This document shows positions 30,861 through 40,257 of a DNA stretch of 56,791 nucleotides, in pieces; positions within the stretch are counted from its first letter, which is position 1, and every line of letters starts with the position of its first letter. Under the pieces are notes generated by a model that worked only from the letters and a program-made list of their open reading frames with translations, was not told the origin of the DNA and did no database searches. The DNA lies in the IMG/VR virus record IMGVR_UViG_3300030060_005193, positions 1 to 56,791 of that record; one strand, written 5' to 3'. Source of the stretch: a virus. The position numbers were made by a program, and so were the translations under genes.

Positions 30861-33350
30861 ATGGCTATAGACAAACAATTAGGAACACAAAACGACCCAG
30901 ATATTAGAAGAACTGGGTCTGCTGTTGAAATAGTACCAGAAACAACTAGAGACGAACAAATTGCTGCTGCCGCACAAATATTGGTTGACGAGGAACAGGT
31001 TTTAATAGACGAAGAAATAGCTCCAGAAGTGCAACCAGAAATGAGCTTTGATGCTAACCTGGTTGATTTTATAGATGAAAATACTTTAGAAAAAATATCA
31101 AGTGATTTATTAGATTCTATTAGCGGAGATAAAGAATCAAGAAGTGAATGGGAAAAGACATACACTGATGGTCTAAAATATTTAGGTATGAAGTTTGACG
31201 AAACCAGGTCGCAACCTTTTGAGGGTAGTTCTGGCGTAGTTCATCCGATTTTGGCAGAGGCGGTTACACAGTTTCAAGCACAAGCTTATAAAGAAATGTT
31301 ACCAGCCAAAGGCCCAGTTAAAACTGAAATAGTAGGCGCTAGAACTATAGAAACAGAAAATCAAGCTGAAAGAGTCCAAGAATTTATGAATTATTATATT
31401 CTTAATAGAATGGAAGAGTACGACCCTGAGCTTGACCAAATGCTTTTTTACTTACCTCTTGCTGGTTCTTGTTTTAAAAAAATATATTTTGATTTTGTTT
31501 TAAACAGAGCAGTTGCTAAATTTATTGCACCAGAAGATTTAATAGTGCCATACGAGGCTACAGACATAAGTTCAGCTGAAAGAATTACACATGTAATAAG
31601 CATGTCATCCAATGAAATTAAAAAACAACAAGTTACTGGTTTTTATGCGAACGTAGACATCGGCTCTGGCAGTTATAGTGAAGATATGTCAGATATATCA
31701 GAGGCTATAGATGAGATACAAGGTGTTTCTTCTTCATATAAAGAAAATAGAAATAGAACCGTATATGAAGTACATACAGTATTGGATGTAGAGGGTTTTG
31801 AAGATACAAACCAAGATGGCTCAGAAACAGGACTAAAGTTACCATATATTGTAACTATTGAAGAAGACTCACAGCAAATACTATCAATTAGAAGAAACTA
31901 CCAACAAAACGACCCACTTAAAAATAAAATAAATTATTTCGTGCAGTACAAGTTTTTACCTGGTCTTGGATTTTATGGTCTTGGGTTATCTCACATGATT
32001 GGTGGACTATCAAAAGCTTCAACATCTATACTAAGACAACTTATTGACGCTGGTACTCTTGCTAATTTACCTGCTGGTTTTAAAGCTAGAGGTATGAGAA
32101 TAAGAGATGAGGACGACCCATTACAACCAGGTGAGTTTAGAGATATTGATACCACTGGCGGCTCTTTAAGAGAAAACCTAATACCACTGCCAATAAAAGA
32201 ACCAAGTAACGTTTTGATGCAACTTTTAGGCATTTTGGTTGACTCTGGTAAGCGTTTTGCAGCAATAGCTGATATGAATGTTGGTGATATGAACCAAGCT
32301 ATGCCAGTTGGAACAACTGTTGCTTTATTAGAGCGTGGCACAAAAGTAATGAGCGCAATCCATAAAAGATTACATTACGCTCAAAGAATTGAGTTTGGGT
32401 TGCTTGCAAAAGTTTTTAGCGAGTACCTACCTCCAGTTTATAACTATCAAGTTGGCTCTGGGCCACAAGAAGTAAAACAAATGGACTTTGATGACAGAGT
32501 TGACATCATACCTATATCTGACCCAAACATATTTTCACAAAGCCAAAGAGTTACATTAGCACAAGAATTATTGCAAATGGTACAGTCTAATCCAGAAATA
32601 CATGGACCTATGGGTGTTTATGAAGCATATAAAAGAATGTACTCAGCTTTAGGTGTTGATAACGTAGATGCTTTGTTACAACCACCTCCAGATATGACAC
32701 CTAAACCAGTTGATGCTGGGCAAGAAAATGCTGGCTTACTTTTAGGTCAACCTGCTCAAGCTTTTCCAGAACAAAACCATGAGGCGCATTTAGAGGCACA
32801 TAAAAGCCTATTTTTAACAGAAATAGTAAAACAAAGTCCACAAGTGCAAGCTTTGATAATAAGTCACTGTATGCAACATTTACAATTTTTAGCAGGACAA
32901 ATGGCACAAGAACAAATGCCTCCAGAAGTCCAACAAAGAATACAAGAAATTCAGGCACAAATGCAGCAAGTAAGTCCAGAAGAGGCCGCACAAATACAGC
33001 AGCAAATACAAATGATTGTTGAACAATATAGTTCATCTATCATGGCTGAATTAACAAGCGAATTTTTACAATCAATAGGCGTAGGTGGCAGCGAAGACCC
33101 ATTAGTTGATATAAGAAAAAGAGAACTTGACCTAAAAGATAAAGAGTTAGATATGGAATCTGACCAATTTGATGTAAAACAAAATCAAAGACAACAAGAA
33201 AAAATGATGGATAGCCAATACCAACAGCAAAGACTAGATGTGCAAAAACAAATAGCAGATGATAAACTTGATGTGGCTATTAATAGACTTAAACAAAATG
33301 CTGACTTAAAATTATTAGAGTTAGAAAATAAAATACGGGGAATACAATGA
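30861..33350 (+). CDS. Portal protein
   Basis: 829 residues, the size of long podoviral portals. The N-terminal ~110 residues are acidic. RSEWEKTYTDGLKYLGMKF, SSGVVHPILAEAVTQFQAQAYKEM and LPLAGSCFKKIYFD are the usual core sequences of marine phage portals. The C-terminal ~200 residues are Gln-rich coiled coil (barrel or crown). It forms the dodecameric DNA entry ring and follows terL as expected. Confidence 0.85.
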   Translation: MAIDKQLGTQNDPDIRRTGSAVEIVPETTRDEQIAAAAQILVDEEQVLIDEEIAPEVQPEMSFDANLVDFIDENTLEKISSDLLDSISGDKESRSEWEKTYTDGLKYLGMKFDETRSQPFEGSSGVVHPILAEAVTQFQAQAYKEMLPAKGPVKTEIVGARTIETENQAERVQEFMNYYILNRMEEYDPELDQMLFYLPLAGSCFKKIYFDFVLNRAVAKFIAPEDLIVPYEATDISSAERITHVISMSSNEIKKQQVTGFYANVDIGSGSYSEDMSDISEAIDEIQGVSSSYKENRNRTVYEVHTVLDVEGFEDTNQDGSETGLKLPYIVTIEEDSQQILSIRRNYQQNDPLKNKINYFVQYKFLPGLGFYGLGLSHMIGGLSKASTSILRQLIDAGTLANLPAGFKARGMRIRDEDDPLQPGEFRDIDTTGGSLRENLIPLPIKEPSNVLMQLLGILVDSGKRFAAIADMNVGDMNQAMPVGTTVALLERGTKVMSAIHKRLHYAQRIEFGLLAKVFSEYLPPVYNYQVGSGPQEVKQMDFDDRVDIIPISDPNIFSQSQRVTLAQELLQMVQSNPEIHGPMGVYEAYKRMYSALGVDNVDALLQPPPDMTPKPVDAGQENAGLLLGQPAQAFPEQNHEAHLEAHKSLFLTEIVKQSPQVQALIISHCMQHLQFLAGQMAQEQMPPEVQQRIQEIQAQMQQVSPEEAAQIQQQIQMIVEQYSSSIMAELTSEFLQSIGVGGSEDPLVDIRKRELDLKDKELDMESDQFDVKQNQRQQEKMMDSQYQQQRLDVQKQIADDKLDVAINRLKQNADLKLLELENKIRGIQ

Positions 33351-33625
33351 CAACATCATATAAATTAGAAGCTATAGCAAAATTAAAAGCTGAAAAAAAA
33401 CAAATGCGCCAGCAAGAAGCTATAGAGTTAAAACAACAACAAGAGGCAGAAGATAAGGCACATCAAGAAAATATGTCTAGGATTGCAAAAAAAATGGCTA
33501 TAATTAATGGTGAACAAGTTGTTGAAGAAAAACCTAAAAAACAGGTTAAAAAATCGCAACCAAAAAAAACTACTGCAAAAAAACCAGCAGCAAAAAAAAG
33601 AGGTAGGCCAAAAAAAAGCAAATAA
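33347..33625 (+). CDS. AT-hook DNA-binding protein
   Basis: 92 residues. A basic coiled coil (1-60) is followed by a lysine/alanine tail and AKKRGRPKKSK, a canonical AT-hook (RGRP core) that binds the minor groove of AT-rich DNA. Overlaps the portal gene by four bases. It may help condense the AT-rich genome or act as a late regulator. Confidence 0.65.
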   Translation: MTTSYKLEAIAKLKAEKKQMRQQEAIELKQQQEAEDKAHQENMSRIAKKMAIINGEQVVEEKPKKQVKKSQPKKTTAKKPAAKKRGRPKKSK

Positions 33626-33808
33626 ATGGACGATATACAACTAATTGAAAAAATAAAAAGAACTATATCTGAAAGAGAAGAGCAAATACAAGAAACATTA
33701 ATGTCTGGTGGATTAAAAGATATTGAACATTATAAGTATTTGCAAGGAGAGCTTTCTGCTTTATACTATATTGCAAACGCAATAAGTGACATAGGCAAAG
33801 ATATATGA
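33626..33808 (+). CDS. Small helical protein
   Basis: 60 residues, a single charged helical hairpin (LIEKIKRTISEREEQIQETL, YLQGELSALYYI). Starts directly after the AT-hook gene and overlaps the GroES-like gene by four bases. Function unknown. Confidence 0.6.
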   Translation: MDDIQLIEKIKRTISEREEQIQETLMSGGLKDIEHYKYLQGELSALYYIANAISDIGKDI

Positions 33809-34245
33809 CAGATGTGCAAAAAAATAACGTAATGGCAAAAAAATTAGCAGAGGCTTACGTTGAACCAGATGCAATAGTGTTGGACCCAGAAAAATTAGAT
33901 AAATCAATTTTAGATAGGATGCCACAACCAACAGGTTGGAGAATGTTAGTTTTACCTTATGCTGGTAAAGCAAAAACAGAAGGTGGTATTTTACTTACAA
34001 AACAAACAACAGACCGTGAAGCGCTAGCTACAGTTGTAGCTTATGTGGTTAAAAAAGGCCCGCTTTGCTACAATAATAAAAACCGTTACGGAGATAGTCC
34101 GTGGTGTGAAGAAAAACAATGGGTTTTAATAGGGCGTTACTCTGGCTCTAGGTTTAAACTTGAAGATGGTGCAGAGGTTAGAATTATCAATGATGATGAG
34201 GTTATAGCCACCATTCTCAATCCAGATGATATAGTGAGCTTATGA
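33805..34245 (+). CDS. GroES-like co-chaperonin
   Basis: 146 residues. PTGWRMLVLPYAGKAKTEGGILL covers the first strands and mobile loop of the GroES/Cpn10 fold (KTEGGILL matches the IVL-type GroEL contact), and FKLEDGAEVRIINDDEVIATI is the C-terminal strand pair. A 40-residue N-terminal extension and a longer roof loop distinguish it from host GroES. Phage co-chaperonins such as T4 gp31 help GroEL fold the capsid protein; the place between portal and capsid genes agrees. Confidence 0.8.
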   Translation: MTDVQKNNVMAKKLAEAYVEPDAIVLDPEKLDKSILDRMPQPTGWRMLVLPYAGKAKTEGGILLTKQTTDREALATVVAYVVKKGPLCYNNKNRYGDSPWCEEKQWVLIGRYSGSRFKLEDGAEVRIINDDEVIATILNPDDIVSL

Positions 34246-35159
34246 CGATAGAAAATGAAAACAAAGAAATTCAACCAGAGGTTGAAGAAATACAGGTAGA
34301 GGTTACTGATTCTGAATCACAGGAGGTATCTCAAAATGCTTCTAGTGAAGATGAACTTGAAAATTACACAAAAGGTGTATCTAAAAGAATTAATAAATTA
34401 AATGCTAGAAAAAGAGCTGCTGAGGAAAAAGCACAAGTTTTAGAGCAAGCATTACAGCAAAAAGAGGCTGAGGTACATAATTATTATCAGCACGCGGTTC
34501 ATGCACAACAAAATTCTCTTGCTAAAGATGAAGAATTAATGTCTATAAAAGAACGTCAGGCAAATGAATTATTTAAAAAAGCACATGAGTCTGGTGATGC
34601 TGAAATGATTTCTAAGGCAGATAGTCTTAAAAATGAAGTTTCTATACAAAAAGAAAAAGTAAGAATAGCAAAACAAAGACAGGAAGAATCATATAATCAA
34701 ACACAAGCACAACCACAAGTACAAGCGCAACCGCGGCCACAAGAACAACCAAGCCCAACACAAGAAGCTTTAGATTGGGCATCTGAAAACAAATGGTTCG
34801 GTGAAAATGCAGAAGCAACACAATATGCGCAATTTACTCATGTAAATTTAGTTAATGAAGGATTTGAACCAGATTCAAATGAGTATTACAATGAATTAAA
34901 CCAAAGAATTAATAAAGTTTATCCCGATTTAAAATCGGATAATGCTGAACAAAGTGAGGGCAGACCCGCTGTGCAAAGAGTCGCCTCAGCCTCCGTAGGA
35001 GGTCGGCAAAAAACACAAGGCAAAAAGAACGGTGTGCAATTTTCAAAAACAGAAGTTGACAGACTCCGTGGATTAAAGCCATACGGCATGACAGAAGACG
35101 TTTGGTTAAAATCCGTTGCTAAAGAAAAACAACGAATTGCATCTAGGGAGGCAAAATGA
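34242..35159 (+). CDS. Probable scaffolding protein
   Basis: 305 residues, acidic N-terminus, long central coiled coil (about 45-150), a PQ-rich stretch (about 150-175) and a basic C-terminal segment (GVQFSKTEVDRLRGLKPYGM). This composition and the location two genes upstream of the capsid protein fit a podoviral scaffold; no direct sequence match. Confidence 0.6.
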   Translation: MTIENENKEIQPEVEEIQVEVTDSESQEVSQNASSEDELENYTKGVSKRINKLNARKRAAEEKAQVLEQALQQKEAEVHNYYQHAVHAQQNSLAKDEELMSIKERQANELFKKAHESGDAEMISKADSLKNEVSIQKEKVRIAKQRQEESYNQTQAQPQVQAQPRPQEQPSPTQEALDWASENKWFGENAEATQYAQFTHVNLVNEGFEPDSNEYYNELNQRINKVYPDLKSDNAEQSEGRPAVQRVASASVGGRQKTQGKKNGVQFSKTEVDRLRGLKPYGMTEDVWLKSVAKEKQRIASREAK

Positions 35160-35638
35160 CAACAGAAGAAAATAATGAAATGACACATTCCAGAAATTCC
35201 CGTGAATCCGAGCAGCACGCTAAAAATACTCGTAGACAACCATGGCGACCAGTAAGAAAACTTGAAACTCCTCCGCCACCAGAAGGGTACGAATATCGTT
35301 GGATAAGAGAATCCATGCTAGGGCAAGAGGACAAAGCAAATGTAAGTAGAAGAATTAGAGAAGGATGGGAACTCGTAAGGGGAACAGACTTACCTAGTGA
35401 ATATGCTTATCCTACTGCTGATGAAGGTGCACATGCTGGTCTTGTTTATAGTGAAGGACTTTTATTAGCAAAAATACCTATTGAAACAAAGGAACAACGT
35501 AACGAATATTACGAGGACCAAACCCGTCTTAAAAAAGAGGCTTTAGATAACAATATGTTTTCTGATGCTAAAAAAGATGGTAGATATGTTAAGTATGATG
35601 CTGATAGAAGGTCTAATGTTACTTTTGGGAAAAAGTAA
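35156..35638 (+). CDS. Hypothetical head-region protein
   Basis: 160 residues with a basic N-terminus and RPVRKLETPPPPEGYEYRWIRESM, a pattern found in small proteins beside capsid genes of marine podoviruses. The remainder is charged and helical. Overlaps the scaffold-like gene by four bases. Confidence 0.6.
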   Translation: MTTEENNEMTHSRNSRESEQHAKNTRRQPWRPVRKLETPPPPEGYEYRWIRESMLGQEDKANVSRRIREGWELVRGTDLPSEYAYPTADEGAHAGLVYSEGLLLAKIPIETKEQRNEYYEDQTRLKKEALDNNMFSDAKKDGRYVKYDADRRSNVTFGKK

Positions 35639-35661
35639 TAATCATATAGGAGAATATAAAA

Positions 35662-36249
35662 ATGGCTAATAAAGATAGCGCATTTGGATGTAAACCTGTT
35701 CGTATGATGGGCGGAGCACCTTATTCTGGCGGTCAAAGCCGATATAGGATTGCTAGTGGAGCTACAACACCTATCTTCCAAGGCGACTTGGTAAATCAGC
35801 TTACAGCTGGGGTTATAGGTAGACACACCGCAACTGGAACCGTTCCGATTGTTGGAGTGTTTAATGGTGTTCAGTACACTGACCCAACCACAGGCGAACA
35901 AGTGTTTAAAAACTATTATCCTGGAAGCATCGCTGCTTCTGATATAATAGCAAGCGTCGTTGATGACCCTAATGTTGTTTTTGAAATACAAGGAGACGCA
36001 GCAATGCCTGTAGCCGACTTGTTTGGAAATTTTGACATTGTTGATGGTTCACCAGTTGGCGATACTTCATCTGGGATTTCTAACATGGAAATTGCAGTCA
36101 GCACTGGTAATACCACTGCTTCTCTGCCTTTGAAAGCGTTAGACATATCTCAGGACCCTGATAACGATGATGTTTCATCATCAAATACTAATGTCCTTTG
36201 TGTCATACAGAATCATATCTGTGGACAAAAAGGTGCTGGTTTAGCATAA
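35662..36249 (+). CDS. Probable capsid decoration or minor head protein
   Basis: 195 residues, beta-rich with a conserved-looking start (FGCKPVRMMGGAPYSGGQSRY). It lies immediately upstream of the major capsid gene with its own AGGAG site. Proteins in this position often decorate or cement the capsid; assignment by context. Confidence 0.6.
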   Translation: MANKDSAFGCKPVRMMGGAPYSGGQSRYRIASGATTPIFQGDLVNQLTAGVIGRHTATGTVPIVGVFNGVQYTDPTTGEQVFKNYYPGSIAASDIIASVVDDPNVVFEIQGDAAMPVADLFGNFDIVDGSPVGDTSSGISNMEIAVSTGNTTASLPLKALDISQDPDNDDVSSSNTNVLCVIQNHICGQKGAGLA

Positions 36250-36260
36250 GGAGATAAATA

Positions 36261-37178
36261 ATGGCAATTTCAAGAGCACAATTAGCGAAAGAGCTAGAGC
36301 CTGGTCTAAACGCACTTTTTGGGATGTCCTATGATGAATATAACGAGGAATATAAAGATATTTTCGTTATTGAAGATTCTAATAGAGCATTTGAAGAAGA
36401 GGTCTTGGTAACAGGGTTTGGTTCCGCACCACTTAAGTCCGAAGGACAAGGGGTTCAATTTGACAACGCATCTGAAAGTTACAGTGCACGTTATACACAC
36501 GATACAGTGGCGTTAGCGTTTGCTTTAACAGAAGAAAGTGTTGAAGATAACCTCTATGACTCACTCGGAAAAAGATATGTTAAAGCATTAGCAAAATCAA
36601 TGGCTAACACTAAGGAAGTCAAAGGTGCTGATGTTTTAAATAATGCTTTCTCATCTAGCTTCACAGGAGGCGATGGTGTATCACTTATTAACACTGCACA
36701 CCCACTTTCAGGTGGTGGTACAGCTGCGAACAGAGCTACTACTATGGCTGACTTAAATGAGGCTTCATTAGAAGACGCATTAATAGATATTTCAACCTTT
36801 ACAGATGATAGAGGTTTAACAATTTCTGTGCAGGCGGACAAACTTGTGGTTCCACCACAATTAGTGTTTGTAGCTGACAGAATTTTAAACTCTCAGCAAA
36901 GGTCTGGAACAGCTGATAATGACATTAACGCAATTAAAAACACAGGTGTATTACCTGGTGGTTATGCAGTTAATCATTATCTTTCTGACCCAGATGCTTT
37001 CTTCATCCTTACATCTGTTAATAGCTCAGGCGAAGGTCTAAAAATGTTCCAAAGGTCTCCAATGGAAACCTCTATGGAACCAGACTTTTCTACTGGCAAT
37101 ATCAGATATAAAGCAAGGGAAAGATATAGCTTCGGTTTCTCTGATTGGAGAGGAATCTACGGCTCACAAGGTGCATAG
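36261..37178 (+). CDS. Major capsid protein
   Basis: 305 residues. RAQLAKELEPGLNALFGMSYDEY, the Phe/Ala-rich ESVEDNLYDSLGKRYVKALAKSMANTKE helix and the C-terminal RYKARERYSFGFSDWRGIYG are typical of HK97-fold capsid proteins of marine podo- and siphoviruses. AAGGAG precedes the ATG, and a strong terminator follows within 45 bases, as usual for a highly expressed capsid gene. Confidence 0.88.
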   Translation: MAISRAQLAKELEPGLNALFGMSYDEYNEEYKDIFVIEDSNRAFEEEVLVTGFGSAPLKSEGQGVQFDNASESYSARYTHDTVALAFALTEESVEDNLYDSLGKRYVKALAKSMANTKEVKGADVLNNAFSSSFTGGDGVSLINTAHPLSGGGTAANRATTMADLNEASLEDALIDISTFTDDRGLTISVQADKLVVPPQLVFVADRILNSQQRSGTADNDINAIKNTGVLPGGYAVNHYLSDPDAFFILTSVNSSGEGLKMFQRSPMETSMEPDFSTGNIRYKARERYSFGFSDWRGIYGSQGA

Positions 37179-37219
37179 TTAGAAGTTCGTAATACACTTT
37201 TTTACTCAGTATTACAATA

Positions 37220-37245
37220 AAAGGGCCAGTTAGGCCCTTTTTTTT
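37220..37245 (+). terminator. Strong rho-independent terminator after capsid gene
   Basis: AAAGGGCC (37220-37227) pairs perfectly with GGCCCTTT (37233-37240) around AGTTA, followed by an uninterrupted T run to 37245. It ends the late transcript after the capsid gene. Confidence 0.92.
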
Positions 37246-37268
37246 GTCCAAAAAAAGTTAAATTAATT

Positions 37269-37308
37269 GTTGTAAATAGTTGTAAATAGTTGCAAATAAG
37301 TGTAATAT
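37269..37308 (+). promoter_or_regulatory. Sigma70-like promoter with three 10-bp repeats
   Basis: GTTGTAAATA is repeated at 37269 and 37279 and appears as GTTGCAAATA at 37289. TTGTAA (37280-37285), 17 bases and TAATAT (37303-37308) form the promoter. The leader TGGGAAATTTAATT (37316-37329) is identical, and at the same distance from the -10 box, as at 816-829. It should start transcription of the 37351-38746 cassette. Confidence 0.7.
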
Positions 37309-37350
37309 AAAGATATGGGAAATTTAATTGTTAATGAAAAAGGAGGCAGT

Positions 37351-37662
37351 ATGAAATTAATAACTAAAAAAATTATGGATAAGCTTAAAGCAAATCCTAG
37401 AGGGCATGATAATAACAAACCATGGCTTAAGTTATTTAATCCAGTTGGTGCAGCAACTTGGTTAATATCAGAAATTGGAGACGATGGAGATACTTTATTT
37501 GGACTATGTGATTTAGGATTTGGTCATCCTGAGCTGGGTTCTGTAAGTTTGAGTGAAATAAAAAATGTTGATTTACCTTTTGGTATGAAGATTGAAAGAG
37601 ATACCAGTTGGGAACCAACTAAAACAGTGGTTGAATATGCAAATGAATGGAGGGCAATATGA
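37351..37662 (+). CDS. DUF2958-like protein
   Basis: 103 residues from ATG 37351, which has AAGGAGG upstream. KLITKKIMDKLKANP, AATWLISEIGDDGDTLFGLCDLG and LGSVSLSEI...KIERDTSWEP follow the DUF2958 pattern, small proteins on plasmids and phages of unknown function. First gene of a cassette with an early-type promoter inside the structural region. Confidence 0.65.
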   Translation: MKLITKKIMDKLKANPRGHDNNKPWLKLFNPVGAATWLISEIGDDGDTLFGLCDLGFGHPELGSVSLSEIKNVDLPFGMKIERDTSWEPTKTVVEYANEWRAI

Positions 37663-37856
37663 CATTTGATAATAGAGAATATCTAAACAACGAACTTAAA
37701 AAAGCAAGAGCGGTATTAAGAGGTTTGGTGGCTGATACAGTAGCTAATGATGGTGATTTAAAGTCTGCTATGATTGTTAGACAGGAAGAAACTGTAATTA
37801 GATTTGCTGATGCTGTAAATAAAATTGATGAAGAAAGAAAATATGGGGGTGAGTAA
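37659..37856 (+). CDS. Small helical protein
   Basis: 65 residues from ATG 37659, with GGAGGG upstream and an ATGA overlap with the previous stop. Helical, charged, no recognised domain (LNNELKKARAVLRGLVADTV). Confidence 0.6.
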   Translation: MTFDNREYLNNELKKARAVLRGLVADTVANDGDLKSAMIVRQEETVIRFADAVNKIDEERKYGGE

Positions 37857-38240
37857 ATGGATTTAGAAAAAATGATAAATGAGGCATCTACAGCTGCACA
37901 AAAAGCGCACGACGAATGTGTGCCTTGTCCTGTTAATTTTCAAAGCTGTGATACTTTAGATGGCGGTTTTGATGAAAACAAACCTTTTAATACTGAGTTA
38001 GAGGGTAATTGTGGAGGTGCTTATATTAAAGTGCCAGGTCCAGGTAAAAACAAAATAAGTAGAGCGCTTAAAAAAGTAGGACTTATAGATGGCGATACAA
38101 GACTTGGATATAGAATAAAAATTAATTTAGATAGAAAAGGGAGCCAAAGCGCCGACAGAGCAGAGGCAGCTATGGATGCAGCTAGCAATGTTTTAGAAAT
38201 GCATGGCTTACCCAACTATGTGCATACTTATTTAACATGA
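37857..38240 (+). CDS. Hypothetical protein with Cys cluster
   Basis: 127 residues. ECVPCPVNFQSC carries three cysteines that could bind metal; the C-terminal half is alpha/beta (GYRIKINLDRKG, AEAAMDAASNVLEMHG). Abuts the previous stop and overlaps the nucleotidase gene by four bases. Confidence 0.6.
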   Translation: MDLEKMINEASTAAQKAHDECVPCPVNFQSCDTLDGGFDENKPFNTELEGNCGGAYIKVPGPGKNKISRALKKVGLIDGDTRLGYRIKINLDRKGSQSADRAEAAMDAASNVLEMHGLPNYVHTYLT

Positions 38241-38746
38241 AAACAATAACTAAAATATTTGTAGACATGGATGGTGTTCTCGCTGACTTTGTAAGAGGAG
38301 TGCAAGGGCCTAAATACTTAAATGGTCCCTTAGTCAACGAGAATACTTATGATGATAGAAAGGTTGAGCTATCTAATAAAGGTCTTTTTGCAGATTTACC
38401 ACCTATGGCAGATATGTATTCTTTAATTAAATATGTAAAAAACTTTGGAGTAGATTGGGAAATACTTACCGCATCTGGTGTACTTAACAGAACCAAAGTA
38501 GTGCAAGACAAAATCTATTGGATTAGAAAATATGTAGATAAAGATGTTTTTATTACAGCAACATTAAAAGGTAAGCATAAAGCTGTTTATGCTAGGCCTG
38601 ATTATGTGTTAATTGACGATAGAAAGGATAACATAGAGGCCTGGACCAATGCAGGCGGTATAGGAATATTGCATACCAGCGCAGCTGATACTATAAAACA
38701 ACTTAGAAATTACCAAGACACTTTGGTTGCACAAAATACAGCCTAG
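38237..38746 (+). CDS. HAD-family 5'(3')-deoxyribonucleotidase-like protein
   Basis: 169 residues. FVDMDGVLADF is HAD motif I with both catalytic aspartates; WEILTASG supplies motif II and DYVLIDDRKDNIEAW motif IV. The size and motif spacing fit NT5C-type nucleotidases that dephosphorylate dNMPs. In a phage this would adjust nucleotide pools or repurpose host DNA breakdown products. Last gene of the separately promoted cassette. Confidence 0.75.
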   Translation: MKTITKIFVDMDGVLADFVRGVQGPKYLNGPLVNENTYDDRKVELSNKGLFADLPPMADMYSLIKYVKNFGVDWEILTASGVLNRTKVVQDKIYWIRKYVDKDVFITATLKGKHKAVYARPDYVLIDDRKDNIEAWTNAGGIGILHTSAADTIKQLRNYQDTLVAQNTA

Positions 38747-38820
38747 TAGTATTATTTAAGATGTTGAACTAATTGTTGCGGGCATGGTGCTCGTAATGGC
38801 TAAATTATAGGAGGCTGATT

Positions 38821-39531
38821 ATGACAACGCATTTTACTTCGGGTGTTACCAATGTTTCTGGAGACGGTACATTAGGTAAATTAAAATCTCCCGCACCACA
38901 TAAGTATCATTCATATTTTAACGATTTTGATACTTACCTAGCGTCCGATTGGACAATAACTACAACTGAGGATGGGACTGGTTCCGCAACAGAGGCATTA
39001 GCCGATGGTGATGGCGGACTTTTATTAGTAACAAACGCCGCTGGCGATAACGACCATGACTTTTTTCAACTTGTAAAAGAAGGTTTTAAATATGAATCTG
39101 GCAAACAATTAGGGTTTCACATTAGATTTAAAACTAATGATGCAACACAATCTGATATTGTTGCTGGTTTGCAGCTAACTGATACTTCACCGTTAGATGT
39201 AACAGATGGTATTTTCTTTTTAAAATCAGATGGAGCTGCAACAATAAGCTTTATCGTTGAAAAAGACAGCACACAATCTACATTGACTTTGCCTAATTCA
39301 TTGGCAGATGATACTTTTATGACTTTAGGTTTTATTTATGACCCTAAAGACCAAAAGTTTCATGTGTTTCAAAACAATGTATTAGCAGGCACAGTGGTTA
39401 GCACAAATGTTCCAGATAACGAAGAACTTACAGTTTCTTTTGGTATTCAAAATGGCGCTGCTGCTGCAAAAACCATGAGCGTTGATTACATTGGTGCTTA
39501 CAAAGAACGTACAGCTGTAACTGAGCTGTAA
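38821..39531 (+). CDS. Probable structural protein with lectin-like beta sandwich
   Basis: 236 residues, nearly all beta strand (FDTYLASDWTITTTEDGTGS, GKQLGFHIRFKTNDATQSD, VDYIGAYKERTAV), like concanavalin-type jelly rolls found on phage surfaces. A strong AGGAGG site lies upstream. Likely head fiber or decoration; no exact family recognised. Confidence 0.55.
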   Translation: MTTHFTSGVTNVSGDGTLGKLKSPAPHKYHSYFNDFDTYLASDWTITTTEDGTGSATEALADGDGGLLLVTNAAGDNDHDFFQLVKEGFKYESGKQLGFHIRFKTNDATQSDIVAGLQLTDTSPLDVTDGIFFLKSDGAATISFIVEKDSTQSTLTLPNSLADDTFMTLGFIYDPKDQKFHVFQNNVLAGTVVSTNVPDNEELTVSFGIQNGAAAAKTMSVDYIGAYKERTAVTEL

Positions 39532-39541
39532 GGAGTAAATA

Positions 39542-39943
39542 ATGGCTGATGCAGTAACTTCACAAACCATACAAGATGGTGAAAAGACCGCAATCTTAAA
39601 ATTTACCAACGTGTCAGATGGCACTGGTGAGTCAGCTGTAAAAAAAGTAGATGTCTCTGCGCTAGCAACAAATAGCGCAGGACAAACTTGTACTTCTGTT
39701 GCTGTGTCAAGAATTTATTGGGCAACATTTGGTATGAGCGTTAAACTTGAGTTTGATGCAACTTCAAATGTGCTTTTGGTTCATTTACCAGCAGACAGCA
39801 CAGGCGATGAGTATTACGATTTATTTACAGGTATTCCAAACAACGCAGGCAGCGGTGTTACAGGTGATATTGACTTAACCACAGTTGGGCATAGTAGCGG
39901 AGACGCTTATACGATAATTTTAGTTTTAACTAAAAATTATTAA
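39542..39943 (+). CDS. Hypothetical structural protein
   Basis: 133 residues, beta-rich with a conserved-looking SQTIQDGEKTAILKFTNVSD start. Similar small proteins accompany the preceding gene type in marine phages. AAGGAG upstream. Probable virion component. Confidence 0.55.
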   Translation: MADAVTSQTIQDGEKTAILKFTNVSDGTGESAVKKVDVSALATNSAGQTCTSVAVSRIYWATFGMSVKLEFDATSNVLLVHLPADSTGDEYYDLFTGIPNNAGSGVTGDIDLTTVGHSSGDAYTIILVLTKNY

Positions 39944-39948
39944 TACTG

Positions 39949-40257
39949 ATGGCGGTAAAAAAGCCTAAAAGAAAAGCTAAAACAATAGCTAAGACAGTAG
40001 GCAAAGGCGGTAATTACCGCTCCACCAAAAGTGGAGCGGGCATGACCAAAAAAGGTGTTGCTGCTTATCGCAAAAAAAATCCAGGCTCAAAACTAAAAAC
40101 TGCTGTAACAGGTAAAGTAAAAAAAGGTAGCAAAGCTGCAAAAAGGCGTAAGTCTTATTGTGCAAGGTCGCTTGGACAATTAAAGAAAAGCTCTGCTAAA
40201 ACAAGAAACAATCCTAATTCAAGAATTAGGCAAGCAAGAAGAAGGTGGAAATGTTAA
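39949..40257 (+). CDS. Small highly basic protein (first of four)
   Basis: 102 residues, roughly a third Lys/Arg. GAGMTKKGVAAYRKKNPGSKL, SKAAKRRKSYCARSLGQL and the end RIRQARRRWKC form a pattern recurrent in marine phage genomes. Likely binds DNA within the capsid or core. It heads a run of four consecutive basic genes. Confidence 0.6.
   Translation: MAVKKPKRKAKTIAKTVGKGGNYRSTKSGAGMTKKGVAAYRKKNPGSKLKTAVTGKVKKGSKAAKRRKSYCARSLGQLKKSSAKTRNNPNSRIRQARRRWKC

Noticed and set aside
32701-33036. Minus-strand open frames under the portal gene (also 31991-32341)
   Set aside because: They are antisense of strongly coding portal sequence, without ribosome sites or plausible composition.
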